A stretch of DNA of 64,000 nt from NCBI RefSeq assembly GCF_001571145.1, contig NZ_BCTF01000019.1:49174-113173 (forward strand), read 5' to 3'. Of this stretch, positions 41,542 to 51,180 are shown piece after piece. The stretch's first letter is position 1; each line of letters opens with the position of its first letter. The position numbers and the translations under genes are program-made. The stretch is from Hydrogenophaga flava NBRC 102514 (lineage in GTDB: Bacteria; Pseudomonadota; Gammaproteobacteria; Burkholderiales; Burkholderiaceae_C). A model generated the notes under the pieces. That model was not told the origin of the DNA. It was given only the letters and a program-made list of their open reading frames with translations, and searched no databases.

Positions 41542-42744
41542 ATGCGCGCCACCCACCGAACCTTGTCCACCCAGGACCTGCCGCCGCAGCCCTTCTTCCA
41601 GACGCCCGAGCAGCGCGCGGCGCTGGCGCGCCAGCGCTTCTTCGAGGAGCAGCAGCACCCGGCCGGCCTGGTGAGCGAGGCGGTGATCCGATCCTGGGGC
41701 CGCAGCCGCGCGCTGGGCCACGCCAGCCACAAGATGCCCGCGCTGGACCCGGTCAACCGCAGCGCGCTGAGCGCCGCGCTGGCGCGCAACCGGCGCCTGC
41801 TGGAGGCGGCGCACGGCGACCTGCAGCAGCTCGAAGCCGCGCTCGCGGGCACCGCCAGCCGCCTCATGCTGACCGACGCGAACGGGGTCATCGTGCACGC
41901 CTCGCGCGGCACGGGCGACCCCGAACAGAAAGTGCTGGACGCCGCCACGCGCGTGGGCGTGCACCTGGCAGAGGAGGTGCTGGGCACCACGGCACCGGGC
42001 ATCGTGGTGCAGACCGGCATGGCCTGCACCGTGCAGGGCTGCGAACACTTCTACGAGCTGTTCGGCCAGGTGCGCTGCGCGGCCGCGCCGATCCACGACG
42101 TGCACGGCCGCCTGGTGGGCGTGCTCGACGTGTCCACCGAGTCGCGCGCCTTCGGCTTCGACGCCGCTGCGGTGGTCGGCGTGTACGCGACCTCGATCGA
42201 GAACCGCCTGCTGCAGGCGCAGTCCGACGAGCACCTGGTGCTGCACTTCCAGGCCGCGCCGGCGCTGCTGGGCACGCCGATGGAGGGTCTGGCCGGCGTG
42301 GACCACGACGGCCGCGTGGTCTGGGTCAACGCCACCGGCCACAGCCTGCTGGGCCGCCCGTCGCGGCAGGATGTGGCGCCGGTGGAAGAGCTGTTCGGCC
42401 ACGGGCTGGCGCAGCTGATGCCCCTGTGCGGCGCCACCGAGGCCCGGCGCCTGCAGCTGCCCAGCGGCCTAGGCATCTGGCTGCGGGCCACGCTGGGCCT
42501 GCGCGATGGCATCGACTTCCGGCACGCGGTGGCCTGGCCGGCCACCATGCCACCCGCGCCCGAACCGTTGCCCGCCGCCGAGCCCGAGGTTCCGACACCC
42601 GCCCCGGTGGCCGCCCCCTCGCTGGCCCAGACCCAGCAGCGCCTGATCGAGGACGCACTGCAGGCCAACGGCGGCAATGTCGCGCGCACCGCACGCCAGC
42701 TCGGCGTCTCGCGCGGCCTGGTCTACCGGCACCTGCAGAAATAG
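41542..42744 (+). CDS. GAF-Fis transcriptional regulator (AcoR-like, no AAA+ domain)
   Basis: A 400-residue protein. The N-terminal half matches AcoR-type sensors: an EAVIRSWGRSRALG helix, then a GAF domain (SRLMLTDANGVIVHASR, VLGTTAPGIVVQTGMACTVQG). A second PAS-like segment follows. The C terminus is a Fis helix-turn-helix (VARTARQLGVSRGLVYRHL). The sigma54-interacting AAA+ module that normally separates them is absent, replaced by a ~40-residue Pro/Ala linker, so it should act as a conventional activator or repressor. The ATG at 41542 is used. It probably controls the divergent PQQ dehydrogenase through the 41474-41494 palindrome. Confidence 0.85.
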   Translation: MRATHRTLSTQDLPPQPFFQTPEQRAALARQRFFEEQQHPAGLVSEAVIRSWGRSRALGHASHKMPALDPVNRSALSAALARNRRLLEAAHGDLQQLEAALAGTASRLMLTDANGVIVHASRGTGDPEQKVLDAATRVGVHLAEEVLGTTAPGIVVQTGMACTVQGCEHFYELFGQVRCAAAPIHDVHGRLVGVLDVSTESRAFGFDAAAVVGVYATSIENRLLQAQSDEHLVLHFQAAPALLGTPMEGLAGVDHDGRVVWVNATGHSLLGRPSRQDVAPVEELFGHGLAQLMPLCGATEARRLQLPSGLGIWLRATLGLRDGIDFRHAVAWPATMPPAPEPLPAAEPEVPTPAPVAAPSLAQTQQRLIEDALQANGGNVARTARQLGVSRGLVYRHLQK

Positions 42745-42857
42745 GCGTCGGCCGGGGCCGCCCGGAACCCCGCTCGGGTTCACGGGCGGATGCCATCGTG
42801 CGTGATAAGGTCAAAAGCTCCCCCTCACCGACCCACGCCCGAAGGAACCCCGCACGG

Positions 42858-44582
42858 ATGCCCCATGACGTCAACCTGATCGCCACCATCGCCGCCGCCT
42901 TTGGCCTGGCCATGGTGTTCGGACTGCTCGCCGCCCGCCTGAAGCTGCCGCCCCTGGTGGGTTACCTGCTGGCGGGCATCGTGGTCAGCCCGGCCACGCC
43001 GGGCTATGTAGCCGACGTGGGCCTGGCCGGGCAGCTGGCCGAGATCGGGGTGATGCTGCTGATGTTCGGGGTGGGTCTGCACTTCTCGCTGTCCGACCTG
43101 ATGTCGGTCAAGAAGATCGCCGTGCCGGGCGCGGTGGTGCAGATCGCGGTGGCCACCGCGCTGGGCGGCGGTGTGGCCATGCTCTGGGGCTGGGACCTGG
43201 GCGCCGCCATCGTGTTCGGCCTGTGCCTGTCGGTGGCCAGCACGGTGGTGCTGTTGCGCGCGCTGGAGGCCAAGGGCCTGCTCAAGTCGGTCAACGGCCA
43301 GATCGCGGTCGGCTGGCTGGTGGTGGAAGACCTGGTGATGGTGCTGGTGCTGGTGCTGCTGCCCGCGCTGGCGGGCGTGCTCAAGGCGCACGGCGGCGAC
43401 GTGGCGGTGGCGCCCGAGGCCGGCGCGATCTGGACCACGGTGGGCATCACCCTGGCCAAGGTCACGGCCTTCGTGGTGCTGATGCTGGTGGTGGGCCGCC
43501 GGGTTCTGCCCAAGCTGCTGTGGTGGATCGCACGCACCGGTTCGCAGGAGCTGTTCACGCTGGGCGTGGTCGCCATCGCGGTGGGCGTGGCCTTCGGCGC
43601 GGCCAAGCTGTTCGACGTGTCTTTCGCGCTGGGCGCCTTCTTCGCCGGGATGATGATGCGCGAGTCCGAGTTCAGCCACCGCGCGGCCGACGAGTCGCTG
43701 CCGCTGCGCGACGCCTTTGCCGTGCTGTTCTTCGTCTCGGTGGGCATGCTGTTCGAACCGTCGGTGATCGTGCAGCAGCCGGTCAAGCTGCTGGCGGTGG
43801 TGGCCATCGTCCTGATCGGCAAGACGGTGGCGGCCGTGGCCCTGGTGCTGCTGTTCCGCTACCCGCTGAACACCGCGCTGACGGTGGGCGCGAGCCTGGC
43901 GCAGATCGGCGAGTTCTCCTTCATCCTGGCCGGCCTGGGGGTGGCGCTGGAGCTGATGCCGCGCGAGGGCCAGAGCCTGGTGCTGGCGGCCGCGCTGATC
44001 TCGATCGCGGCCAACGCGGCGCTGTTCTCGGCGGTGGAGCCGCTGCGGCGCTGGATCCTGTCGCGGTCGGCCTTCGCGCGCCAGCTGGAAATGCGCGACG
44101 ACCCGCTGGCCGAGCTGCCGACCTCGACCGACCGCAAGCTGCTCAGCGGCCAGGTGGTGCTGGTGGGCTATGGCCGCGTGGGCCGGCGCATTGCCCAGGC
44201 GTTGCGCGAACACCATCTGCCGTTCGTGGTGGTGGAGCAGAACCGCGAGACGGTGGACGCGCTGCGGCGCGATGGCATCGCAGCCGTCAGCGGCGACGCC
44301 ATGACGCCCGAGGTGCTGGTGCAGGGCCACATCGCCGAGGCCGCGATGCTGGTGGTGGCCATCCCCGACGCCGTGGACGTGCGCAAGATGGTGGAGATCG
44401 CCCGCACGCTCAACCCCGGCATCGCCGTGGTGCTGCGCACCCACAACGAGGAAGAGGCCGATCTGCTGCGCAAGGAGAGCCTGGGCACGGTGTTCCTGGG
44501 CGAGCACGAGCTGGCGCGCGGCATGACCTCGCACATCCTGGACCGGCTGCAGGAGGCTGCGCCCGCACGGGAGGCTGCATGA
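42858..44582 (+). CDS. CPA2 cation:proton antiporter with TrkA-N domain (Kef/YbaL-type)
   Basis: A 574-residue membrane protein. About 12 helices of a Na+/H+-exchanger fold (GYLLAGIVVSPATPGY, GLCLSVASTVVLLRALEA, SFALGAFFAGMMMRESEFS) are followed by a cytosolic RCK/TrkA-N domain (VVLVGYGRVGRRIAQAL, residue about 432 on). It probably effluxes K+ in exchange for protons under NAD(H) or glutathione-adduct control. The ATG at 42858 follows GAAGGA. The stop overlaps the P-type ATPase start (ATGA), so two ion-moving systems are made together. Confidence 0.9.
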   Translation: MPHDVNLIATIAAAFGLAMVFGLLAARLKLPPLVGYLLAGIVVSPATPGYVADVGLAGQLAEIGVMLLMFGVGLHFSLSDLMSVKKIAVPGAVVQIAVATALGGGVAMLWGWDLGAAIVFGLCLSVASTVVLLRALEAKGLLKSVNGQIAVGWLVVEDLVMVLVLVLLPALAGVLKAHGGDVAVAPEAGAIWTTVGITLAKVTAFVVLMLVVGRRVLPKLLWWIARTGSQELFTLGVVAIAVGVAFGAAKLFDVSFALGAFFAGMMMRESEFSHRAADESLPLRDAFAVLFFVSVGMLFEPSVIVQQPVKLLAVVAIVLIGKTVAAVALVLLFRYPLNTALTVGASLAQIGEFSFILAGLGVALELMPREGQSLVLAAALISIAANAALFSAVEPLRRWILSRSAFARQLEMRDDPLAELPTSTDRKLLSGQVVLVGYGRVGRRIAQALREHHLPFVVVEQNRETVDALRRDGIAAVSGDAMTPEVLVQGHIAEAAMLVVAIPDAVDVRKMVEIARTLNPGIAVVLRTHNEEEADLLRKESLGTVFLGEHELARGMTSHILDRLQEAAPAREAA

Positions 44583-47269
44583 GCCATCAGCCCCGCTGGC
44601 ACGCCCTGGAAGGCCCCGAGGTGCTGCGGCGCCTGGGCGTGGACCCGGCCGACGGACTGGACAGCGGCGAGGTGGGCCGGCGGCTCGCGCAGCACGGCCC
44701 CAACCGCCTGCCCGAACCGCCCCGGCGGCCGGCCTGGCAACGCTTTGCGCTGCAGTTCCACAACCCGCTGATCTATGTGCTGCTGGTCGCCGGGCTGGCC
44801 ACGCTGCTGCTGGGCAGCCTGGTGGACGCGGGCGTGATCCTGGGCGTGGTGCTGATCAACGCGCTCATCGGCCACGTTCAGGAAGGCAAGGCGGAACAGG
44901 CGCTGGCGGCCGTGCGCAGCATGCTGGCCGCGCGCGCCACGGTGCAGCGCGGGGGCGAGCGCCACCAGATCGACGCCGGGGAACTGGTGCCGGGCGACAT
45001 CGTCTGGCTCGAACCGGGCGACCGCGTGCCGGCCGACCTGCGCCTGCTGCAGGGCCGCAACCTGCGCACGATCGAATCGGCGCTGACTGGCGAATCGGCC
45101 GCGGTGGACAAGGACCCGGGTGCCGCGGCCGAAGGCGCGCCGCTGGGCGACCGCCATGGCATGGCCTTCTCGGGCACGCTGGTGGCCTGCGGCAGCGGCT
45201 GCGGCGTGGTGGTGGCCACCGGCGGCGCCACCGAGATCGGCCACATCGGCCAGCTGGTCAGCGAGGTGCAGACCCTGGCCACGCCGCTGACGCGCCGGCT
45301 CGACCGCTTCGCGCGCCAGATCACCGCCTTCATCCTCGGCGTGTCGGTGCTGACCATGGCCTGGGGCCACTTCGTGGCCGGCATGGCGCTGTTCGACCTG
45401 TTCCTGGCGGTGGTGGGGCTGGCGGTGGCGGCCATCCCCGAGGGCATGCCGGCGGTGGTGACCATCGTGCTGGCCATCGGCACCCGGGTGATGGCGCGCA
45501 AGAAGGCCATCGTGCGGCGGCTGCCGGCGGTGGAGTCGCTGGGCTCGGTCACCGTCATCTGCAGCGACAAGACCGGCACCCTCACCCGCAACGAGATGAC
45601 CGCGGTGCGCGTGGTGCTGCCGTCGCACGAGGTCGTCGTCAGCGGCACCGGCTACGCGCCCGAAGGCGGCTTCCACCTTTCGGACGGATCGGTGCTGCAC
45701 CCCGGCGACGACCCTGCTCTGATGGCCCTGCTGCACTGCGCGCTTCTGTGCAACGACGCGCGCATTCACCGCGAAGAAGACAAAGGGTGGGTCCTCACGG
45801 GCGATCCGACCGAGGGTGCGCTGACCACCCTCGCGCACAAGGCCGACCTGGACGCCACCACCGAAGCCCAGGCCTACCCGCGGCTGGACGCGATCCCCTT
45901 CGAGTCCGAGCGGCAGATCATGGTCACGCTGCACCACGACCACGCCGGCCACCACGAGCTGCTGCTCAAGGGCGCGCCCGAACGGGTGCTGGCGCTGTGC
46001 ACGGGCGAGGCGGGCGGCCGCCCGCTGGACCGCGCGCACTGGACCGCGGCGGTGGAGCGCGCCGGCGGCGCGGGCGAGCGCGTGCTGGCGCTGGCCCGCT
46101 GCGACTGGCCCGCCGGGCGCACCGAGGTGGACCTGGCCGACCTCACCCCGCGCTTCGAGATGCTCGGGCTGGTGGGCATCATCGACCCACCGCGCGACGA
46201 GGCCGTGGCCGCCGTGGCCGAGTGCCAGCGGGCGGGCATCCGCGTGAAGATGATCACCGGCGACCACGCGGTGACGGCCGCGGCCATCGGCCGCCAGCTG
46301 GGCCTGCAGGCCGACCGGGCACTGACCGGCGACGCCATCGCCGCGCTTGACGACGCGGCACTGCGCCGCGCCGCACAGGACACCGACGTGTTCGCGCGCG
46401 CCAGCCCCGAGCACAAGCTGCGGCTGATCGCCGCACTGCAGGCCGAAGGCCACCAGGTGGCCATGACCGGCGACGGCGTGAACGACGCGCCCGCGCTCAA
46501 GGCCGCCGATGTGGGCGTGGCCATGGGCGGCAAGGGCACGGACGCGGCGCGCGAGGCCTCCGACCTGGTGCTGACCGACGACAACTTCGCCACCATCGCG
46601 CGCGCCGTGCGCGAGGGCCGCGTGGTCTACGACAACATCAAGAAGTCGCTGATGCACATGCTGCCCACCAACGGCGGCGAGGCCGGCGTGATCCTGCTGG
46701 CCATCTTCGCCGGCCTGCCGCTGCCGGTGACGGCCGGGCAGATCCTGTGGGTCAACACAGTGACCTCGGTGACGCTGGCGCTGTCGCTGGCCTTCGAGCC
46801 GGCCGAGCCGGGCGTGATGCACCACCCGCCACGCCCGCCGCAGGAATCCATCATCACCCGCGCACTCGGCGGGCGCATCCTGTTCGTCATCGCGCTCATG
46901 GTGGCGGCCACCTTCTGGGTGTTCCACTGGGAGCTCGCACGCGGCACCGCGCTGGAGACCGCGCGCACCGCAGCGGTCAACACCATCGTGATGTGCGAGC
47001 TGTTCTACCTGTTCAACGTGCGCCACTTCACCCGCCACGCCTGGCGGGCCGAGACGCTGACCGGCAACCCCGTCGCGCTGGGCGTGGCGGCCCTGCTGGT
47101 GGGGCTGCAGCTGCTGTTCACCTATGCGCCGCCGCTGCAGCGCCTGTTCCACACCACGCCGCTGCACGCCAGCTCCTGGGCCATGATCCTGGCCATGGGG
47201 GCGGGCGTGTTCGTGCTGGTGGAGGCCGAGAAGGCGCTGCTGCGCCGCCGCGGTGTGCGCCGCATCTGA
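44579..47269 (+). CDS. P-type cation-transporting ATPase (P2 type)
   Basis: An 896-residue P-type ATPase. It has the N-terminal cation-ATPase domain, the actuator motif LTGES and the transmembrane ion motif AAIPEGMPAVV. The phosphorylated Asp330 lies in SDKTGTLT and the hinge is MTGDGVNDAPALKAADVGVAM. Ten helices are expected. The PEG motif and overall order match Ca2+/Na+-type (P2) pumps and not heavy-metal P1B pumps; no N-terminal CXXC is present. Coupling by ATGA to the Kef-like antiporter suggests a joint role in monovalent cation or Ca2+ homeostasis. Confidence 0.9.
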   Translation: MSHQPRWHALEGPEVLRRLGVDPADGLDSGEVGRRLAQHGPNRLPEPPRRPAWQRFALQFHNPLIYVLLVAGLATLLLGSLVDAGVILGVVLINALIGHVQEGKAEQALAAVRSMLAARATVQRGGERHQIDAGELVPGDIVWLEPGDRVPADLRLLQGRNLRTIESALTGESAAVDKDPGAAAEGAPLGDRHGMAFSGTLVACGSGCGVVVATGGATEIGHIGQLVSEVQTLATPLTRRLDRFARQITAFILGVSVLTMAWGHFVAGMALFDLFLAVVGLAVAAIPEGMPAVVTIVLAIGTRVMARKKAIVRRLPAVESLGSVTVICSDKTGTLTRNEMTAVRVVLPSHEVVVSGTGYAPEGGFHLSDGSVLHPGDDPALMALLHCALLCNDARIHREEDKGWVLTGDPTEGALTTLAHKADLDATTEAQAYPRLDAIPFESERQIMVTLHHDHAGHHELLLKGAPERVLALCTGEAGGRPLDRAHWTAAVERAGGAGERVLALARCDWPAGRTEVDLADLTPRFEMLGLVGIIDPPRDEAVAAVAECQRAGIRVKMITGDHAVTAAAIGRQLGLQADRALTGDAIAALDDAALRRAAQDTDVFARASPEHKLRLIAALQAEGHQVAMTGDGVNDAPALKAADVGVAMGGKGTDAAREASDLVLTDDNFATIARAVREGRVVYDNIKKSLMHMLPTNGGEAGVILLAIFAGLPLPVTAGQILWVNTVTSVTLALSLAFEPAEPGVMHHPPRPPQESIITRALGGRILFVIALMVAATFWVFHWELARGTALETARTAAVNTIVMCELFYLFNVRHFTRHAWRAETLTGNPVALGVAALLVGLQLLFTYAPPLQRLFHTTPLHASSWAMILAMGAGVFVLVEAEKALLRRRGVRRI

Positions 47270-47345
47270 GGCTCCCGCAGGCGCAAGCGCGCCACCAACA
47301 CAGTTCGACACAAGCCCCGCGCGGGCTTGCCGTAAGCTCGCCGCC

Positions 47346-47822
47346 ATGCGTCTGGCCCTGCACACCCTGAGTCTCTCCGCCGCCCTGCTGCTGGCCGCCT
47401 GCGGCAGCACACCGCCGGCCCGCCCGCCCGCGTCCTCGCTGCCGCCGCTGTCGGCCGAACACAGCAGCGACATCGCCATCCACGCCATGGGTCTCGTGGG
47501 CACGCCCTACCGCTGGGGCGGCAACACGCCCGAGAGCGGCTTCGACTGCAGCGGCCTGATCGGCTACGTCTACCGGCACCGCGCCGGCGTGGCGCCGCCG
47601 CGCACCGTGGCCCAGCTCTCAGGCTTCGGCCAGGCGGTGGACGCCGACGAGTTGCGCACCGGCGATCTGGTGATTTTCGGCCGCGACCCGGCCTGGCACG
47701 CCGGCATCTACGTCGGCGAAGGCCGCTTCGTGCACGCGCCGTCTACCGGCGGCACGGTGCGGCTGGACCGGCTGGACAACCGCTACTGGGCGCGCCAGAT
47801 GGTGCGTTACCGCAGGCCCTGA
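47346..47822 (+). CDS. NlpC/P60 family lipoprotein (cell-wall endopeptidase)
   Basis: A 158-residue lipoprotein. The signal ends in the lipobox LLAACGS (Cys at 19), followed by a short Pro-rich linker and an NlpC/P60 domain with catalytic Cys68 (FDCSGLIGYVY) and His in WHAGIYVGEGRFVHAP. Such enzymes cut peptide cross-links in peptidoglycan; this is the Spr/MepS-like size. The start at 47346 gives the lipoprotein signal. It is monocistronic, between the P-type ATPase and aroG. Confidence 0.9.
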   Translation: MRLALHTLSLSAALLLAACGSTPPARPPASSLPPLSAEHSSDIAIHAMGLVGTPYRWGGNTPESGFDCSGLIGYVYRHRAGVAPPRTVAQLSGFGQAVDADELRTGDLVIFGRDPAWHAGIYVGEGRFVHAPSTGGTVRLDRLDNRYWARQMVRYRRP

Positions 47823-47859
47823 CACGGCTTTTGCGAACAAGCCGGCGACAATCGGAACC

Positions 47860-48954
47860 ATGCCCCACGTTCACGCCACCCCGCCGCTGTCCACCCACGA
47901 CACCACCCGCATCGACGACCTGCGCATCGGCGCGGTGCGGCCGCTGATCACGCCCGCGCTGCTGCAAGAGTGGCTGCCCACGCCGCCGGCCGCCCAGGCC
48001 CTGGTGGAGAGCAGCCGCGCCGCGCTCTCGCGCGTGCTGCACGGGCAGGACGACCGGCTGATCGTGGTGGTCGGGCCGTGCTCGATCCACGACCACGGCC
48101 AGGCCATGGACTATGCGCGGCGCCTGAAGGAACAGGCCGATGCGCTGGCCGAGGACCTGCTGATCGTGATGCGCGTGTACTTCGAGAAGCCGCGCACCAC
48201 GGTGGGCTGGAAGGGCTACATCAACGACCCGCACCTGGACGGCAGCTTCGCCATCAACGAAGGCCTGGAGCTGGCGCGCCAGCTGCTGCTGGACGTGCTC
48301 GCGGTCGGCCTGCCGGTGGGCACCGAGTTCCTGGACCTGCTCTCTCCACAGTTCATCAGCGACCTGGTCAGCTGGGGCGCCATCGGGGCGCGCACCACCG
48401 AGAGCCAGAGCCACCGCCAGCTGGCCTCGGGCCTGTCCTGCCCGGTGGGGTTCAAGAACGGTACCGACGGCAGCGTCAAGGTCGCCAGCGACGCGATCCA
48501 GGCCGCGCAGGCGCCGCACGCCTTCATGGGCATGACCAAGATGGGCCAGTCCGCCATCTTCGAGACCCGCGGCAACGCCGACTGCCACGTCATCCTGCGC
48601 GGCGGCAAGGCGCCCAACTACAGCGCCGAAGACGTCAACACCGCCTGCACCCTGCTCAAGGCCGCCGGCCAGCGCGAGCAGGTGATGATCGACGTCTCGC
48701 ACGCCAACAGCAGCAAGCAGCACCGCCGGCAGATCGACGTGGCGGCCGAAGTGGCCGGCCAGATCGCCACGGGCGATGCGCGCATCACCGGCATCATGAT
48801 CGAGAGCCACCTGTTCGAAGGCCGGCAGGACATCGTGCCCGGCCAGCCGCTGCTGCCGGGCGTGAGCGTGACGGACGCCTGCATCAGCTTCGAGCAGACC
48901 GTGCCGGTGCTGCAGGGGCTGGCGGCCGCCGTGCGCCAGCGCCGCGCCCGCTGA
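47860..48954 (+). CDS. aroG: 3-deoxy-7-phosphoheptulonate synthase (class I DAHP synthase)
   Basis: A 364-residue class I (AroFGH) DAHP synthase that condenses phosphoenolpyruvate and erythrose 4-phosphate, the first shikimate step. Seen are VVVGPCSIHDH (metal Cys), MRVYFEKPRTTVGWKGYINDPHLDGS, the PEP-binding GARTTESQSHRQLASGLS and PVGFKNGTDGS, HVILRGGK (metal His) and VMIDVSHANS. The N-terminal regulatory extension (IDDLRIGAVRPLITP) is present, so feedback control by an aromatic amino acid is likely. Which amino acid cannot be read. It starts 37 bp after the lipoprotein gene. Confidence 0.93.
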   Translation: MPHVHATPPLSTHDTTRIDDLRIGAVRPLITPALLQEWLPTPPAAQALVESSRAALSRVLHGQDDRLIVVVGPCSIHDHGQAMDYARRLKEQADALAEDLLIVMRVYFEKPRTTVGWKGYINDPHLDGSFAINEGLELARQLLLDVLAVGLPVGTEFLDLLSPQFISDLVSWGAIGARTTESQSHRQLASGLSCPVGFKNGTDGSVKVASDAIQAAQAPHAFMGMTKMGQSAIFETRGNADCHVILRGGKAPNYSAEDVNTACTLLKAAGQREQVMIDVSHANSSKQHRRQIDVAAEVAGQIATGDARITGIMIESHLFEGRQDIVPGQPLLPGVSVTDACISFEQTVPVLQGLAAAVRQRRAR

Positions 48955-48962
48955 CGCGCGAC

Positions 48963-49994
48963 ATGCGCCTGCCCTGGCAGACCACCGCGCCCGCGCTGAA
49001 CCTGGCACTGCAGGGCGGTGGGGCGCACGGGGCCTTCACCTGGGGCGTGCTCGACGCGCTGCTGGAAGACGGACAGGTCGCCTTCGACGGCGTCAGCGGC
49101 ACCAGCGCGGGGGCCATGAACGCTGTGGTGCTGGCCCAGGGCCTGATGGACGGTGGCCGCGAGGGCGCGCGTGCCGCGCTGCGGCGCTTCTGGACCGCCG
49201 TGGCCGGCAGCCTGCCGTTCGACGTGGCGGTGCCGCGGGCCGACGGCTCGGGCTACCAGCTGGCGCCGGCCATGCGCCTGATGCTGCAGTGGACCCACCA
49301 CTTCACACCCGAGCAGCTCAACCCCTTCGACCTCAACCCGCTGCGCGACGTGCTGCGCCAGCAGCTGGACATCGAAGGTCTGCGCCAGCGCTCGCCGGTG
49401 CGGCTGTTCATCGCCACCACCGAGGCCAACACCGGCCGGCTGCGGCTGTTCCGCAACGCCGATCTGTCGCTGGACGCGGTGCTGGCCTCGGCCTGCCTGC
49501 CGCGCCTGCACCGCAGCGTGCTGATCGACGGCCAGCCCCACTGGGACGGCGGCTATTCGGCCAACCCCGCGGTCTACCCGCTGCTGCTGGAGACCCCCAC
49601 GCGCGACACGCTGCTGGTGATGCTCACGCCGCTGCGCTACGCCGCCACGCCGCAGTCGGCGCAGGACATCGAACACCGCATGCAGGAACTGGCGTTCAAC
49701 GCCACCTTCCTGCGCGAGATGCGCATGTTCGCGCACCTGCGCGAGCGCATCGCCCACATCGGCTGGTGGCGCCGCGGGCCGCTGGAGCGGCGGCTGGCGC
49801 AATCGCGCTTTCACGCCATCGAGCCCGGCCCGGTGCTGGGGGAGCTGGGCACCGACACCAAGGCCGCCGCCAGCCAGCGTTTTTTCGAGATGCTGTTCGA
49901 GGCGGGTCGGGGGCAGGGCCGGCAGTGGCTGGACGAGCACCGGGCGGCCGTCGGCCGCCACGGCACTGTCGAACTTGCGGGGCTCTTCGGTTGA
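48963..49994 (+). CDS. Patatin-like phospholipase
   Basis: A 343-residue patatin/RssA-like hydrolase. The oxyanion motif is LQGGGAHGAFTWG, the nucleophile is Ser48 in GTSAG, and the catalytic Asp195 lies in HWDGGYSANP. There is no signal peptide; it is probably cytosolic or membrane-associated. It starts eight bases after the aroG stop and so is likely co-transcribed. Family members release fatty acids from phospholipids. Confidence 0.9.
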   Translation: MRLPWQTTAPALNLALQGGGAHGAFTWGVLDALLEDGQVAFDGVSGTSAGAMNAVVLAQGLMDGGREGARAALRRFWTAVAGSLPFDVAVPRADGSGYQLAPAMRLMLQWTHHFTPEQLNPFDLNPLRDVLRQQLDIEGLRQRSPVRLFIATTEANTGRLRLFRNADLSLDAVLASACLPRLHRSVLIDGQPHWDGGYSANPAVYPLLLETPTRDTLLVMLTPLRYAATPQSAQDIEHRMQELAFNATFLREMRMFAHLRERIAHIGWWRRGPLERRLAQSRFHAIEPGPVLGELGTDTKAAASQRFFEMLFEAGRGQGRQWLDEHRAAVGRHGTVELAGLFG

Positions 49995-50067
49995 CCTCGG
50001 GCCGGCACTGGCCAGAATAGGGGGCCGGATCGCCCCGACGGGCCATCCCCCACCCGGAGAAACACCC

Positions 50068-50868
50068 ATGAGCTCTCTCTTGCAGGGCCGCACCGCCCTG
50101 GTCACCGGCGGCGCCCGAGGCCTGGGCGCCGGCATGGCGCAGGCCCTGGCCGCGGCCGGCGCGGCCGTGATGATCGGCGACATCCTTGAAGACACGGGCC
50201 GAGAGACGGCCCGGTCCATCGTGGCCACGGGCGGGCGGGCGGCCTTTGTGCAGCTGGACGTGACCGACGAGGCCGGCTGGCTCGCCGCGATCTATGCCGT
50301 GCACACCACCTTCGGCGGCTTCGACATCCTGATCAACAACGCCGGGGTTGAGGAGACCGCGCTGGTGTCGAAGATCGACGCCGACGCGCTGCGGCGCATG
50401 CTGGACGTGAACATCGTCGGCACGGCCCTGGGACTCAAGCACGCGTTCCGCGCCATGCGCCCGGGTGGCGTGGCCGGGAAGGGCGGGGCCGTGGTCAACG
50501 TGGCCTCGGTCGCGGCCACCATCGCGTTCCCGGCGATCGCCGGCTACTCGGCCACCAAGTCGGCGGTGGACCGGCTCACGCGGGTGGCCGCCATGGAAGC
50601 CGGCCAGCTGGGCTACGGCGTGCGGGTGAACTGCATCTACCCGGGTCTGGTACCGACCGACATGGGCATGAAGCTGGCGGCCGACGTGGTGACGGCCGGG
50701 CTGTTCCCGACGCCGGAGGCCGCGGTCGGCGCCATCGTGGCGCAGACGCCGCTGGGGCGCCTGGGCACGGTGGCCGACATGGCCGATGCGGTGGTGTTCC
50801 TGTGTTCCGACGCGGCGCGTTTCATCACCGGCGCGGGCCTGCCGGTGGACGGTGGCATGGGCATGTGA
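50068..50868 (+). CDS. SDR family oxidoreductase
   Basis: Classical SDR, 266 residues. The cofactor motif is TGGARGLGAGM, with an Asp after the second strand (IGDILED) suggesting NAD(H). NNAG, Ser in VNVASVAA and YSATK complete the active site. The sequence resembles 3-alpha/20-beta-hydroxysteroid and cyclohexanol dehydrogenase-type SDRs. The ATG at 50068 follows CGGAG. Substrate unknown. It is close to the patatin gene (73 bp) and could share its transcript. Confidence 0.88.
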   Translation: MSSLLQGRTALVTGGARGLGAGMAQALAAAGAAVMIGDILEDTGRETARSIVATGGRAAFVQLDVTDEAGWLAAIYAVHTTFGGFDILINNAGVEETALVSKIDADALRRMLDVNIVGTALGLKHAFRAMRPGGVAGKGGAVVNVASVAATIAFPAIAGYSATKSAVDRLTRVAAMEAGQLGYGVRVNCIYPGLVPTDMGMKLAADVVTAGLFPTPEAAVGAIVAQTPLGRLGTVADMADAVVFLCSDAARFITGAGLPVDGGMGM

Positions 50869-50893
50869 GCCCCGCCGCGCCGCTGAGGGCCGT

Positions 50894-51148
50894 TCAGCGC
50901 GGCTTGCGCGGCGCCATCGGGCCGCGGCCCTCGATGTGGCGAAAGTTGATGCGGCCCTTGGTCAGGTCGTAGGGCGAGAGTTCGAGCGAGACCCGGTCAC
51001 CCGCCAGGATGCGGATGTGGTTCTTCTTCATCTTGCCGGCGGAGTAGGCGATCAGCTGGTGACCGTTGTCCAGCGTGACGCGAAAACGGGTGTCGGGCAG
51101 CACCTCGTTGACGATGCCCATCATGTCGATCAGTTCTTCCTTGGCCAT
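50894..51148 (-). CDS. infA: Translation initiation factor IF-1
   Basis: An 84-residue S1-like OB-fold protein that binds the 30S A site during initiation. Core motifs are [48 protein letters not shown] in outline (MAKEE start, [23 protein letters not shown]) and [16 protein letters not shown]-terminal tail of about 12 residues ([13 protein letters not shown]) is longer than in the 72-residue IF-1 of ribosomal operons. It stands away from any ribosomal genes, so it is probably the additional stand-alone infA common in betaproteobacteria. Confidence 0.93.
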   Translation of the reverse strand: MAKEELIDMMGIVNEVLPDTRFRVTLDNGHQLIAYSAGKMKKNHIRILAGDRVSLELSPYDLTKGRINFRHIEGRGPMAPRKPR

Positions 51149-51180
51149 GGTGTGGTTCTCCTGGAGTCGTGGGATTCGGA

